Origin: a bacterium
GTDB lineage: Bacteria; Vulcanimicrobiota; Vulcanimicrobiia; Eremiobacterales; Eremiobacteraceae
NCBI GenBank assembly: GCA_902812405.1
Contig: CADDZI010000024.1
Span: 1 to 35,591, forward strand
Length of the DNA stretch: 35,591 nt
Direction of reading: 5' to 3'
The notes below the pieces were generated by a model, which was given only the letters and a program-made list of their open reading frames with translations, was not told where the DNA came from and did not search any database. Positions 8,344 to 16,021 of the stretch are shown piece after piece. The translations under genes and the position numbers were made by a program. Positions within the stretch are counted from its first letter, which is position 1. Every line of letters starts with the position of its first letter.

Positions 8344-8945
8344 GTTACCTGCTTCAGGATGCTGCCGTCGGCTGCATACTCGGTGCTCTGCACCGGCAAT
8401 CCGTTGGGGCCTAGGAGCAGCGTCCAGCGAGCGACGTCGTCGTCGGGCGGTGCCATGTGCAGCGGCGTGCTCACCAGGATGTTCTCGCCGACCGGCGTGA
8501 CGGTCATGCTCTTGGGGTCTAAGGACTGCAGCTGGTTAAGGAGTGCACCGAAGTTGGCCTGTGCGATCGTCGTGCCGCGCAAACTAACCGCGAGGCGGTT
8601 ATGGATGTCCAGATTCAAGGTGATAAACGAGAGCAAGCCGCCCTGGTGACCCACCACGCGGGTACCCCCGGTCCAGACGGCAACGCTGCCGCGACCGTCG
8701 CCGGCGACGATCTCAGCCCGCGTATCGAACGGCTTTTGGAAGAAGAGGTGATAGGTACGGTCTTGCGTCCGCGAGCCCTTCACCTCGTGAACGGTTGCCG
8801 TCACGGTGTACGACTGCACGCCCGCCCAGGCGTCGGCAAAACGCTGTACGGCTTGCGCGACCGGGTCGGCGGGAGCGCCGGCAGCTCTTGCCGTCGCGGC
8901 GCACGCAAGGAAGACGATAAGGGGCAGCGCCCTGTCTACCTTCAT
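8289..8945 (-). CDS. Exported LolA-like/outer-membrane lipoprotein-sorting-like protein
   Basis: A 218-residue protein with an N-terminal signal peptide (hydrophobic core about residues 6-20, ending in ATARAAGA). After it comes a sequence with the pattern of LolA/DUF-type half-barrel proteins: AVQRFADAWAGVQSYTVTATV, then alternating beta strands such as RTYHLFFQKPFDTRAEIV and SVAVWTGGTRVVGH, ending in TYSDLKLNVSLP. In related proteins the half-barrel binds lipid or lipoprotein; specific function is unknown here. Its ATG overlaps the end of the UspA-like gene by four bases, so it is the last gene of a three-gene operon. Its 3' end overlaps sulfotransferase copy A on the other strand. The LolA assignment rests on fold-like pattern only. 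Confidence 0.6.
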   Translation of the reverse strand: MKVDRALPLIVFLACAATARAAGAPADPVAQAVQRFADAWAGVQSYTVTATVHEVKGSRTQDRTYHLFFQKPFDTRAEIVAGDGRGSVAVWTGGTRVVGHQGGLLSFITLNLDIHNRLAVSLRGTTIAQANFGALLNQLQSLDPKSMTVTPVGENILVSTPLHMAPPDDDVARWTLLLGPNGLPVQSTEYAADGSILKQVTYSDLKLNVSLPASTWRV

Positions 8946-9559
8946 GACCGTTTGAGGGCGTTGGGAAGTGCGCCCAAACTCAACATGCTCTCCTCCCCGG
9001 TGGCGCTCGAGACGCCGACGATGGCGTCGGTCTGCGTGTGAGCCAAAACGTACTCAATGGCCTGGCCCAGAGGTGCTCCGGCGTAGCGGTGCTCACGGTA
9101 GGTCCCCATGACGATCAGCGATGCCCCCTCCTCTTTCGCGGCCTGGATGACCGCTGGACCGGTCTGACGGTCGCGAATAGTGCGACTTATGATCTCGACC
9201 CCAATTTTGCGGCCTATCTCCTCGGCTGCGGTCAGGACACCCAGAGCCTCCCGTTCTTCGTTGGGCAGCTCGGCATCGATCGGCAGCGTGTAGGGAACCT
9301 CGATGATATAGATGGCAACCAAACGTGCCTGGCGCCCCTTGGCCATCCGCGCCGCCAGTGCCACCAAAACTTCCGAGCGGATCTGGCGCGAGAAGACAAT
9401 GAGAATGACCCCGGTGATCTCCTGGGCCTGCTCCGTGGCATGCTCGGCGATCATCTCGGTGGGGCTGGTTGGTGCATGCAGCATACGGTAGAGCGTCGTG
9501 CCGATCGCTCCTACCAGCAGAATGGCCAAAACCGCGCCGACGGGGTCGGGGTGAGGCAC
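8942..9559 (-). CDS. Membrane-anchored universal stress protein (UspA-like)
   Basis: A 205-residue protein with one N-terminal membrane segment (about residues 7-25, AVLAILLVGAIGTTLY) and a C-terminal UspA-type domain from about residue 50. The domain shows strand VILIVFSRQIRSEVLVALAARMA, then ARLVAIYIIEVPYTLP, then VIQAAKEEGASLIVMGTYREH, ending with GAPLGQAIEYVLAHTQTDAIVG. The last block resembles the G-x2-G-x9-G nucleotide-binding pattern of ATP-binding Usp proteins, in a degenerate form. Start is GTG two bases after the stop of the 70-residue membrane protein gene; GGGG lies about eight bases before it. It overlaps the LolA-like gene by four bases. Membrane tethering of a Usp domain is unusual among well-studied Usp proteins. 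Role unknown; envelope stress sensing is speculative. Confidence 0.72.
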   Translation of the reverse strand: MPHPDPVGAVLAILLVGAIGTTLYRMLHAPTSPTEMIAEHATEQAQEITGVILIVFSRQIRSEVLVALAARMAKGRQARLVAIYIIEVPYTLPIDAELPNEEREALGVLTAAEEIGRKIGVEIISRTIRDRQTGPAVIQAAKEEGASLIVMGTYREHRYAGAPLGQAIEYVLAHTQTDAIVGVSSATGEESMLSLGALPNALKRS

Positions 9560-9561
9560 GT

Positions 9562-9774
9562 TTAGACCCCGCGCAGGCTGAGCAAGGCCTGCAAGTACAG
9601 CCAGCCGCGCCAGAAGCCGGCTACGGTCAAGAGGCCGGCCACGAGCACGGCGGGAAGAATTTGCAGCGAGATAGGTCCGGCAATCGAAAACAGCCGCAAT
9701 AGCGTAATGATGCCGAGGAGAGACATTCCGAACGAGCTCGCAGTCTTAAAGCGCAGGAGGAAGAGGCTGGGCAT
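9562..9774 (-). CDS. Small two-segment membrane protein
   Basis: A 70-residue protein with two hydrophobic stretches, about residues 14-35 (FGMSLLGIITLLRLFSIAG) and 38-55 (QILPAVLVAGLLTVAGFW), and a basic N-terminus (LLRFK). The frame is open far upstream, but that portion is the antisense of the GT2 gene, so I start at ATG 9774, just outside it. It is the first gene of a tight operon with the UspA-like and LolA-like genes (two-base gap to the next start). I do not recognise a family; it may serve the Usp-type protein at the membrane. Confidence 0.6.
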   Translation of the reverse strand: MPSLFLLRFKTASSFGMSLLGIITLLRLFSIAGPISLQILPAVLVAGLLTVAGFWRGWLYLQALLSLRGV

Positions 9775-9816
9775 CACGCCTTGGTTCTGGGCGGCTCTAC
9801 GCGGGTCCTCGGCTGC

Positions 9817-10725
9817 ATGACGGACCTTGGGGTAATGACGCGGACGGAGTGCCCGACGGTCTCGGTCATCATCCCGACCTTCCAGTGTGCACCCTATCTG
9901 CGGCAGTGCCTCGATAGCGTCCTCGGCCAGACATACCCCACGGATCGCATCGAGATCATCCTGGTAGACGATGGTTCCACGGATGAAACTCCGCAGGTGG
10001 CGGCAGCGTATACGGGACGCATCCAGTATCTGCGTCAGCCTAACCGGGGAGTCTCGGCGGCCCGCAATGCCGGCATTGCGGCGGCCGAAGGTCACTTGCT
10101 TGCTTTTCTGGATGCCGATGACTATTGGCTGCCTCGCCGCCTCGAACTGATGGTTCCCCGCCTCGCACGCGCGGAGAAGACTCTCGCAACGACCGACTTC
10201 TACGTCCAGGAAGGCGATCGGGTGCACGCACGCAGCTTCTTTTCGCAGCGGCCGCAGCATCGCGAGACGTTAACTGATCCCGCGAGGACGTACAGAAGCA
10301 TCTTGGAGGATAATTTTCTCCCCTACATGATGATGTTGCCGCGCCAGGTTATCGAGGAGGTCGGTAACTTCGACACAGGCCTGCGCTATGGTGAAGATTG
10401 GGACTTGTGGCTGCGCTGCTTGCGGGCGGGCTACCGTGTCGAGCTGGTCGACGAACCGTGTGCCGTGTACCGTCACTTGAGGCCGGGCGCCACGACCACC
10501 CAGGGCACATGGGCCAAGGCCAGGGATCGGGTGACGGTCTTGTCGCGTCACCGGCGCCATGTATCGCGGCGTCGCTGGGCGCTCGCGACCGGGATCGTGC
10601 ATCACCTCGCAGTGCGGGAGTTGGGTGCGCAACGCCGCTACCTCGCTGCTGCCATTCACCTCGGCGCACTGGCGCCCAACATCACGTACGTTCGGGAGTG
10701 GGTGAAGGCGAAGACGGGCATATGA
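9817..10725 (+). CDS. Glycosyltransferase family 2 (GT-A fold)
   Basis: A 302-residue inverting GT-A glycosyltransferase. It shows the family's first strand SVIIPTFQCAPYL, nucleotide-binding VDDGSTDETP, QPNRGVSAARNAGI, the metal-binding DADD motif in LAFLDADDYW, and the catalytic-base region YGEDWDLWLR. The C-terminal ~80 residues are Arg-rich with no clear membrane anchor. The frame opens at TTG 9781; ATG 9817 and ATG 9835 are alternatives. None has an ideal ribosome site (GGGG lies just before 9835), so the start is uncertain by up to 18 residues. It is divergent from the small membrane-protein operon, and its last 44 bases overlap the end of unknown gene copy B. Likely adds a sugar to the same surface glycan; donor unknown. 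Confidence 0.88.
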   Translation: MTDLGVMTRTECPTVSVIIPTFQCAPYLRQCLDSVLGQTYPTDRIEIILVDDGSTDETPQVAAAYTGRIQYLRQPNRGVSAARNAGIAAAEGHLLAFLDADDYWLPRRLELMVPRLARAEKTLATTDFYVQEGDRVHARSFFSQRPQHRETLTDPARTYRSILEDNFLPYMMMLPRQVIEEVGNFDTGLRYGEDWDLWLRCLRAGYRVELVDEPCAVYRHLRPGATTTQGTWAKARDRVTVLSRHRRHVSRRRWALATGIVHHLAVRELGAQRRYLAAAIHLGALAPNITYVREWVKAKTGI

Positions 10726-11137
10726 GTCGATCGAGCTCTGCGATAATACCTTCACCAAGATTGCAAATCTCTCGTTCGCGTTGAGCCAACTTGCCGGATA
10801 AGAATACCGCCAGAGGCAGGCGGCCATCCCACTCGTTCTCCCAGCGATCCAGACGCGGTGGGGTGTCCTTCAAAAGGGCGTACAATCTTTCGACGCGCTC
10901 GCGCAGAGCTGGTGTGACCGCATTCTGCCAGCCTGGCGAGCGAGAATTTTGCTCCTCGGTCGGGGCCAGCCGAACGCCGCGTGGCCAGTGCCAATCCCAC
11001 TCCTCAAGCACGACCAGGGAATCGCCGATGTACTGGATTAACCAGTGCAATTCGGCCATGTTGCGGCGATGGAGTGTGACGTTTTTCCTAATCTCATCGC
11101 GCAAGCGCATCAAGGAGGCCCTGCCTGGTCTTGGCAT
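10682..11137 (-). CDS. Conserved unknown protein, copy B, divergent from a sulfotransferase
   Basis: A 151-residue homologue of the protein at 6804-7256, sharing its full length (150 versus 151) and the order of motifs. These are DEIRKN near 14-19, W-x-x-QYI near 32-36, WDWHWP near 45-50, a W near 70, ERLYALLKDTPP near 84-95, PLAVFL near 108-113 and ICNLGEGI near 125-132. The frame is open upstream to 11332, but that region is antisense to sulfotransferase B. Start ATG 11137 aligns exactly with the start of copy A, while ATG 11110 would lose the first nine aligned residues. Only 32 bases separate its start from that of sulfotransferase B. The 3' end overlaps the GT2 gene by 44 bases. I recognise no known family. 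Confidence 0.7.
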   Translation of the reverse strand: MPRPGRASLMRLRDEIRKNVTLHRRNMAELHWLIQYIGDSLVVLEEWDWHWPRGVRLAPTEEQNSRSPGWQNAVTPALRERVERLYALLKDTPPRLDRWENEWDGRLPLAVFLSGKLAQREREICNLGEGIIAELDRLICPSSPSPTPERT

Positions 11138-11169
11138 AATTTGTGTTGCCTGTCTATTTAGTGGTGGGA

Positions 11170-12189
11170 ATGAATCTTCCGCTTGATCCTGTTGTTCATA
11201 TGCTCCGTCGCAGAGTTCCGGCTCCCATCCGCGAACTCTTTCAGTCTGCTCTTTTCGAATGCAATCATGATTACCGCAAAGCGGTGTTCTTGGCGGGAAC
11301 CGGTCGAGGCGGCACGACGTGGGTTTCGGCAATCCTCAACTACGATAATCGGTACCGCGACATGTTTGAGCCCTTTCACAGCCATTATGTCCGTTCGTCC
11401 GGCCGTTTTGTGTATACTCTCTATCTACGACCGGCAGACAACGACCCGTATTTTCTCAACCAGGCCAGGCGGATTCTCGAAGGACGTGTCCGCCACTGGT
11501 GGATAGATCAGGCGAACCGGCGCCGGATCGTGACGCACCGTCTGATCAAAGAAGTGCGAGCCAACCTGTGGCTGAAATGGCTGCATAGCCACTTCTCGGG
11601 CTTGCCTATCGTCCTCTTGCTGCGTCACCCCTGTGCGGTGGCTGATTCCCGGCTGCTGTTGGAATGGCCAACGCGACTTCAGATGTTCTTGAGCCAGCCA
11701 GACCTGGTTCAGGACCACCTCCAGCCGCTGCGCGATCGTTTATTGGCGCTGGAAACACCTTTTGAGCGGCACATCGCTGTCTGGTGCATTCAACACGCGG
11801 TGCCCTTGAGGCAGTTCCGGGCGGGTGACATCCATTTGGCGTTCTACGAGGGTTTCGTTGTGGAGCCTGAGTCGGAGATTCAGCGCCTTTTTGGGTTCCT
11901 CCGCGAGCCCTACTCGGATCGTATCCTGGAGACTCTGGAACGGCCGTCGTGGACAACCCGTCAGGGCAGTGCAGTGCGCAGTTCGCGGGGTCGCGCCTTG
12001 CTGGAATCGTGGCGCAAGAGAATCAATGCAAGCCAGCAAAAACGCGCGGTCGAGATCCTTGGATGGTTTGGGCTCTCGGGCGTTTATGGCCTCGATCCTC
12101 TGCCCGACCGCGCCGCGGCGGAAAGGCTGCTCGGTGGCCCGGGCGAAGCACTACAGGTGACGGCCGGTAGCACGCACCAAGCTCAATAG
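11170..12189 (+). CDS. Sulfotransferase, copy B (PAPS-dependent)
   Basis: A 339-residue paralogue of the protein at 7315-8343, more than half identical by eye across the core. The 5'-PSB loop is GTGRGGTTW (43-51). Next come NYDNRYRD-x-FEPF, the block RLIKEVRANLW-x-KWL, and the 3'-phosphate-binding LLRHPCAVADSRL followed by LEWPTRL-x-MFL, all shared with copy A. The conserved FEPF / RLIKEVRANLW blocks differ from Golgi-type and Nod-factor sulfotransferases, so this is a distinct bacterial subfamily. I start at ATG 11170, with GGTGGGA immediately upstream; an in-frame ATG at 11143 is possible but would leave almost no leader for the divergent partner. The end overlaps the convergent GT-C gene by 39 bases. 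Two diverged copies imply two acceptor sites or two glycans. Confidence 0.86.
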   Translation: MNLPLDPVVHMLRRRVPAPIRELFQSALFECNHDYRKAVFLAGTGRGGTTWVSAILNYDNRYRDMFEPFHSHYVRSSGRFVYTLYLRPADNDPYFLNQARRILEGRVRHWWIDQANRRRIVTHRLIKEVRANLWLKWLHSHFSGLPIVLLLRHPCAVADSRLLLEWPTRLQMFLSQPDLVQDHLQPLRDRLLALETPFERHIAVWCIQHAVPLRQFRAGDIHLAFYEGFVVEPESEIQRLFGFLREPYSDRILETLERPSWTTRQGSAVRSSRGRALLESWRKRINASQQKRAVEILGWFGLSGVYGLDPLPDRAAAERLLGGPGEALQVTAGSTHQAQ

Positions 12190-13644
12190 ACTTACCTGAG
12201 CACCCAAGAACGTTCTCGTCTGCGTGACGGTAAAATGATTGCTCAGGTAGGCAGCCAAAATAGCGCAACCGTATTGCCGGCTGCCGTAGTGGCAGATAGG
12301 TACCTGAATGAACCAGATTTGCTTCCGGTGTGAGTCCCCTGTCCTGTGGAGGGCTTCGTCAATCTGTCTGGCATCCGAAAGGGTGACCACCGTCGGATGG
12401 TGCCAGTCAAAGCTCGGTGCTTCGGGAAGCGGCACAACGGGATTGGGGCCGTGGTAGTAGAGTTCAAACGGTAACGCATACGGGCCTGGAAAGATCGCTA
12501 TCGGCTCCCCCGGCTTCTCCCATGCCGTGATGTAGGCCGCTACCCTGGCCCAGTCGCCCTCTTTTGCCATCGGCGCATACGTTGTACGCATGCTCGCAAC
12601 ACTTGCCGCCACGAAGACGAGAGAGTAGACGACGAACCACAGACGAGCGGCCGGCAGAGATGCGAGGAAGGTAACGGCGCCCATGACCACGGGTACGAAC
12701 ACCGTAAAGACATAGCGTGGCGCAAAGATCTCGTGCGTCGCCGCCATGCCGGCCCACAAGAGCGCGAGCGACACAGCGGCAATCCACCAGCCCAGCCTGA
12801 GCTCGGGGTTGCGGAGACTCAGAATGAAGGTCGCCAGAACGATGAGGAGCGAGAGCGGCCCGATGTGGCGGAAGGTAAACGGCACCACGTACGAGAGTGC
12901 CGTCCCATAGATGCCGGACGCGACGGACCATGCGCTGCGGATCTCGTGTGCTTGGGCAGTCCCTTCCCCTATCTGTACGGCGATGAACGATAAAACGGGC
13001 AGACAGAAAACCGCCGCACCGACCAGGTACGGAGCGTACGCCTTCACCATCCGCGGATAGGTGGTCGCCAAAGCCACAATAAAACCCGCGACGATAAACC
13101 CTAGAAAATACTGGGTGTAGATGGCGGCCACGACGAGGATTGCGTGCAGCAGCCGCGCGCGAGGGGTATCGGCAATAAAACCGTCGTAGAAGGTCCACAT
13201 CAGGAGCGCTCCGAGGAGCGCCGCAAACGCATAGACGCGGATCTCCGTTGCCGCCCATACCGCAGCCGGGTTGAGCGCGACGACAAACGCCGCCCAGCCG
13301 GGGCTGACGTTCCTGGCAAAGCGGCGCGACAACTCCCAGGCCGCATAGATCGTCATGGACGTGCACGCCACCGAGAAGAGGCGTGCCCAGAAGATGGTAT
13401 GACTGGCGATGCGCCAGACGGCCAAGAGAACAAAATACAGGGGCGGTTGCAGTTCAAAATGTATGGCCTGGTTAAAGGCATATGCTAGCCCCTGCCCGGT
13501 TGTGTGCAGCGTATACGACTCGTCAAGCCAGGCATTCAGTAGCCAGGCCAAAGGCACGCTGATTGCAAGGTGCAAGAAGATGGCGAGCCCGAGGAGGTAG
13601 CGGTCCAGGCGGCCGACGGGCCGGGGAGCGGTCTGCGCCACCAC
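12151..13644 (-). CDS. GT-C fold membrane glycosyltransferase (PMT/ArnT-like)
   Basis: A 497-residue polytopic membrane protein with about ten to eleven hydrophobic segments and a soluble C-terminal domain of ~120 residues facing the exterior. The first outer loop has LNAWLDESYTLH, with the acidic pair of GT-C enzymes (DE), then ELQPPLYFVLL, as in PMT_2/ArnT-like proteins that use polyprenyl-phosphate sugars. It probably moves a lipid-linked sugar onto an acceptor on the outer side of the membrane. It starts at GTG 13644, two bases after the kinase gene stop at 13647, so it ends the long minus-strand operon. The 3' end overlaps sulfotransferase B by 39 bases on the opposite strand. Substrate unknown. 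Confidence 0.82.
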   Translation of the reverse strand: MVAQTAPRPVGRLDRYLLGLAIFLHLAISVPLAWLLNAWLDESYTLHTTGQGLAYAFNQAIHFELQPPLYFVLLAVWRIASHTIFWARLFSVACTSMTIYAAWELSRRFARNVSPGWAAFVVALNPAAVWAATEIRVYAFAALLGALLMWTFYDGFIADTPRARLLHAILVVAAIYTQYFLGFIVAGFIVALATTYPRMVKAYAPYLVGAAVFCLPVLSFIAVQIGEGTAQAHEIRSAWSVASGIYGTALSYVVPFTFRHIGPLSLLIVLATFILSLRNPELRLGWWIAAVSLALLWAGMAATHEIFAPRYVFTVFVPVVMGAVTFLASLPAARLWFVVYSLVFVAASVASMRTTYAPMAKEGDWARVAAYITAWEKPGEPIAIFPGPYALPFELYYHGPNPVVPLPEAPSFDWHHPTVVTLSDARQIDEALHRTGDSHRKQIWFIQVPICHYGSRQYGCAILAAYLSNHFTVTQTRTFLGAQVSLLSLVRATGRHL

Positions 13645-13646
13645 CC

Positions 13647-14984
13647 TTAGGCCGATGCCGGAAGAGATTCCAAGGCTTGGAGGTTGGCTTCGGCTTCTTT
13701 GACGTCGCCGCTCAGACGGCGCTCCCGCAAAACCGGTAAAGCCTTCGTAAGATACTCGCGAGCGGCCGCAACCTCGCTGGGCGGCGCAACCCCGGTCGCC
13801 TTCATTTTGGCGCAGTACAGGGCCCCCAGGCGGGCATAGGTGCGCGCCAGTTCGGTCGGGTACTTCATAGGGGTTAGCATGCCGACGGCGGCGACGTAGT
13901 GGTCTTCGGCTTCACGCCACTGCTGCTTGCGTGCGCACATCATGCCCTGCATGACGCGGGTTAAGGCGGCTGTAAAAGTCTTGCTCGTTACGAACTCGTC
14001 GGTGGCAAATCGTGCCGTCGCCCGGTCTTCGCTCGGCTCGGCCGCAAAAGACTGCGACGTTTCTTCGGATGCGGGCTGGCTGACCGCAGCCGGCTGTGAC
14101 GCCGCCGCCTGCTCCGCATTCTCATCGAGCGCCGGCGCGTGCCTGGCAGGCGTCCGCAACGCAGCCTGCACCGCACGCAGGTCTTGGATGAGGGTCGCCG
14201 CATCGCCATAGCGTTTGGCGGGCTCCTTCTCGAGCAGCCGCATGACGATGCGATCCAGGGCCGGGGGGATGAGCGGGTTCTGCAGGCGCGGAGGCTTGGG
14301 GCGGTCGTTGACGTGTGCATACATGACGGCCGCCACGTCGCCCGAATCCAGCGCGAACGGCAGCCGGCCGCAGAGCAGCTCGTACAACAACACCCCGACC
14401 GAGTACAGGTCGCTCGCTTTGTCGCCGGATTTACCGAGGAAGCGCTCGGGCGGAAGGTAGGCGAGCGTCCCGACGATGTGCCCGCTCTGCGTCAGGTTGG
14501 ACATGTCGCTCATCCGCCGCGCCAGGCCGAAATCCATGACCTTGAGGACGTTGTCGTCGCTGACCATGAGGTTGCCGGGCTTGATGTCGCGGTGAATGAT
14601 GCCCTGGTCGTGAGCGTACTGCAGCGCCTCGAGCAGCTGCAGGATCAGCGTGAGCGCCGTGTCGAGCGGCATCGTCTTGCGATCCATCTCGCGCAGGGTG
14701 CGGCCGCGCACGTACTCCAAGATGATGTACGAGAGCGAGCGGTCCACCCCGACGTCGTACACGGCGACGATGTTGGGGTGGTTGAGTCGCGCCATGGACT
14801 GCGCCTCCATGAGGAAGCGTCGGGATACGTCGTCGGAGCGGTTGGTGAGGACTTTCACCGCGACCTCGCGCTCCAGGACGTGATCCATGCCGCGAAAGAC
14901 CTCGGCCATCCCGCCCTTCCCGATCCGTTCGACGATCCGGTAGCGGTTGGCTAAGACGGCATTGGGCTGCAGGTCAGTGCTCAT
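13647..14984 (-). CDS. Hanks-type Ser/Thr protein kinase with C-terminal TPR-like region
   Basis: A 445-residue kinase. All core motifs are present: glycine loop GKGGMAEV (22-29), ATP-anchoring K44, helix-C E60, catalytic loop HRDIKPGN (131-138, D133), DFG (151-153) and the P+1 loop ending LPPE (177-180). The kinase domain ends near 275. A low-complexity Ala/Gln/Ser/Glu linker (about 280-340) follows, then about 100 residues of helical repeats (EAEDHYVAAVGM, ARTYARLGALYC, AREYLTKALPVL) resembling TPRs, for protein binding. There is no membrane span or PASTA domain, unlike PknB/PrkC receptors, so it is cytosolic. The ATG overlaps the yraN stop by four bases. Position between yraN and the GT-C gene hints at control of envelope or translation processes; targets unknown. 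Confidence 0.92.
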   Translation of the reverse strand: MSTDLQPNAVLANRYRIVERIGKGGMAEVFRGMDHVLEREVAVKVLTNRSDDVSRRFLMEAQSMARLNHPNIVAVYDVGVDRSLSYIILEYVRGRTLREMDRKTMPLDTALTLILQLLEALQYAHDQGIIHRDIKPGNLMVSDDNVLKVMDFGLARRMSDMSNLTQSGHIVGTLAYLPPERFLGKSGDKASDLYSVGVLLYELLCGRLPFALDSGDVAAVMYAHVNDRPKPPRLQNPLIPPALDRIVMRLLEKEPAKRYGDAATLIQDLRAVQAALRTPARHAPALDENAEQAAASQPAAVSQPASEETSQSFAAEPSEDRATARFATDEFVTSKTFTAALTRVMQGMMCARKQQWREAEDHYVAAVGMLTPMKYPTELARTYARLGALYCAKMKATGVAPPSEVAAAREYLTKALPVLRERRLSGDVKEAEANLQALESLPASA

Positions 14985-15361
14985 GAGGCTGATGCAAAGG
15001 CGGCCTTCACATGGGTAATATCGGTATTTTTCCCGGACTTCATGACGGCAACGACGTCAAACCGGATCTGCCGGAAGACCTGGCCGCTGTAGGCCAAGTA
15101 CACCTGGGCCGCCTTGCGGACCCGTGCCTCCTTGACCGGGGTCACGGCCTCCAGGGGTGCTCCGCGGGCCAGGGAGCGGCGCATCTTCACTTCGATGAAC
15201 ACAAGGGTGCTGCCGTCCAACGCGATGAGGTCCACCTCGCCCCCGCGACAGCGAAAGTTGCGCTCCAGGATGTGATAGCCTCGTTGGATGAGGTAGTCCG
15301 CCGTTGCGCGCTCGCCCTCGTTGCCCAGACGTGCGGCGGCGCCTGAACCGCGCCGTCGCAT
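14981..15361 (-). CDS. yraN: YraN/UPF0102 family nuclease-like protein
   Basis: A 126-residue protein of the UPF0102 family, with the restriction-endonuclease-like fold. Motifs are GNEGERATADYLIQRGY (13-29), ILERNFRCRGGEVDLIA (31-47) with the E-x-D pair, and FIEVKMRR (55-62) with the E-x-K pair. Together these form the PD-(D/E)xK-type metal site known for the family. Cellular role is not settled; it commonly sits next to rnhB, as here. Its ATG directly follows the rnhB stop, and its stop overlaps the kinase ATG by four bases, so it is tightly coupled. Confidence 0.9.
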   Translation of the reverse strand: MRRRGSGAAARLGNEGERATADYLIQRGYHILERNFRCRGGEVDLIALDGSTLVFIEVKMRRSLARGAPLEAVTPVKEARVRKAAQVYLAYSGQVFRQIRFDVVAVMKSGKNTDITHVKAAFASAS

Positions 15362-16021
15362 TTACAGTGCGGCGCCGTCGAGGAGAAAGTCGAAACTGGG
15401 CGCTTGAACCGGCGCGTAGGTGCGCCGGTGAATGGGACTTGGGCCGAGCCGGGCCAAAGCCGCCAGGTGCTCGGCCGTGGCGTAGCCCTTGTGCTGGGCA
15501 AACCCGTAGCCTGGATAGAGCGCATCGCATTGGTCCATCCAGCGATCGCGGAACACCTTGGCGATGATGCTCGCCGCTGCAATGGCCGCTGACTTGGCGT
15601 CGCCGTCGGTGATCGGTTCCTGGGGACAGGCGCACTCTGGGATGTGTACGGCGTCAACCAAGACGTAGTCGGGCGTCACTGCGAGAGAGGAGAGCGCCCG
15701 ACCCATCGCCAGCTTGGAGGCCGTGAGGATATTCATCCTATCAATCTCGCCCGGTGTCGCCCAGCCCAGCGCATAAGCGACCGCCTGCGCGCGGATTGCG
15801 TCGCATAAGGCCTCGCGGCGGACTGCGGGAAGGACCTTGCTGTCGTTGAGGCCTTCAAGGTAGAGTGGCTCCCGAATGACAACCGCACAGGCGACGACGG
15901 GGCCGGCGAGCGGCCCACGCCCCACCTCATCCACGCCGCACAGCAAGCGTGCCCCCGCATCCCACGCCTGTCGCTCGTACGCATGCAGGCGCTGAAGCCG
16001 GCGACGTTCTTTGGCTGTCAT
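15362..16021 (-). CDS. rnhB: Ribonuclease HII
   Basis: A 219-residue RNase HII, which cuts RNA of RNA-DNA hybrids and single ribonucleotides in DNA. Catalytic residues are D31 and E32 in GVDEVGRGPLAGP, D123 in YVLVDAVHIP, and D159 in ASIIAKVFRDR. The GDAKS block (140-144) and a C-terminal HRRTYAPV complete the family pattern. The length is usual. It overlaps rbgA by four bases and abuts yraN, matching the conserved order rbgA-rnhB-yraN of many Firmicutes. Confidence 0.96.
   Translation of the reverse strand: MTAKERRRLQRLHAYERQAWDAGARLLCGVDEVGRGPLAGPVVACAVVIREPLYLEGLNDSKVLPAVRREALCDAIRAQAVAYALGWATPGEIDRMNILTASKLAMGRALSSLAVTPDYVLVDAVHIPECACPQEPITDGDAKSAAIAAASIIAKVFRDRWMDQCDALYPGYGFAQHKGYATAEHLAALARLGPSPIHRRTYAPVQAPSFDFLLDGAAL

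Noticed and set aside
9775-10260. Longer minus-strand reading upstream of the small membrane protein
   Set aside because: It is the shadow of the GT2 gene on the other strand; only the last 70 residues look like a real protein.
11138-11332. Longer unknown protein B, 216 residues
   Set aside because: The extra 65 residues are antisense to sulfotransferase B and have no counterpart in copy A.
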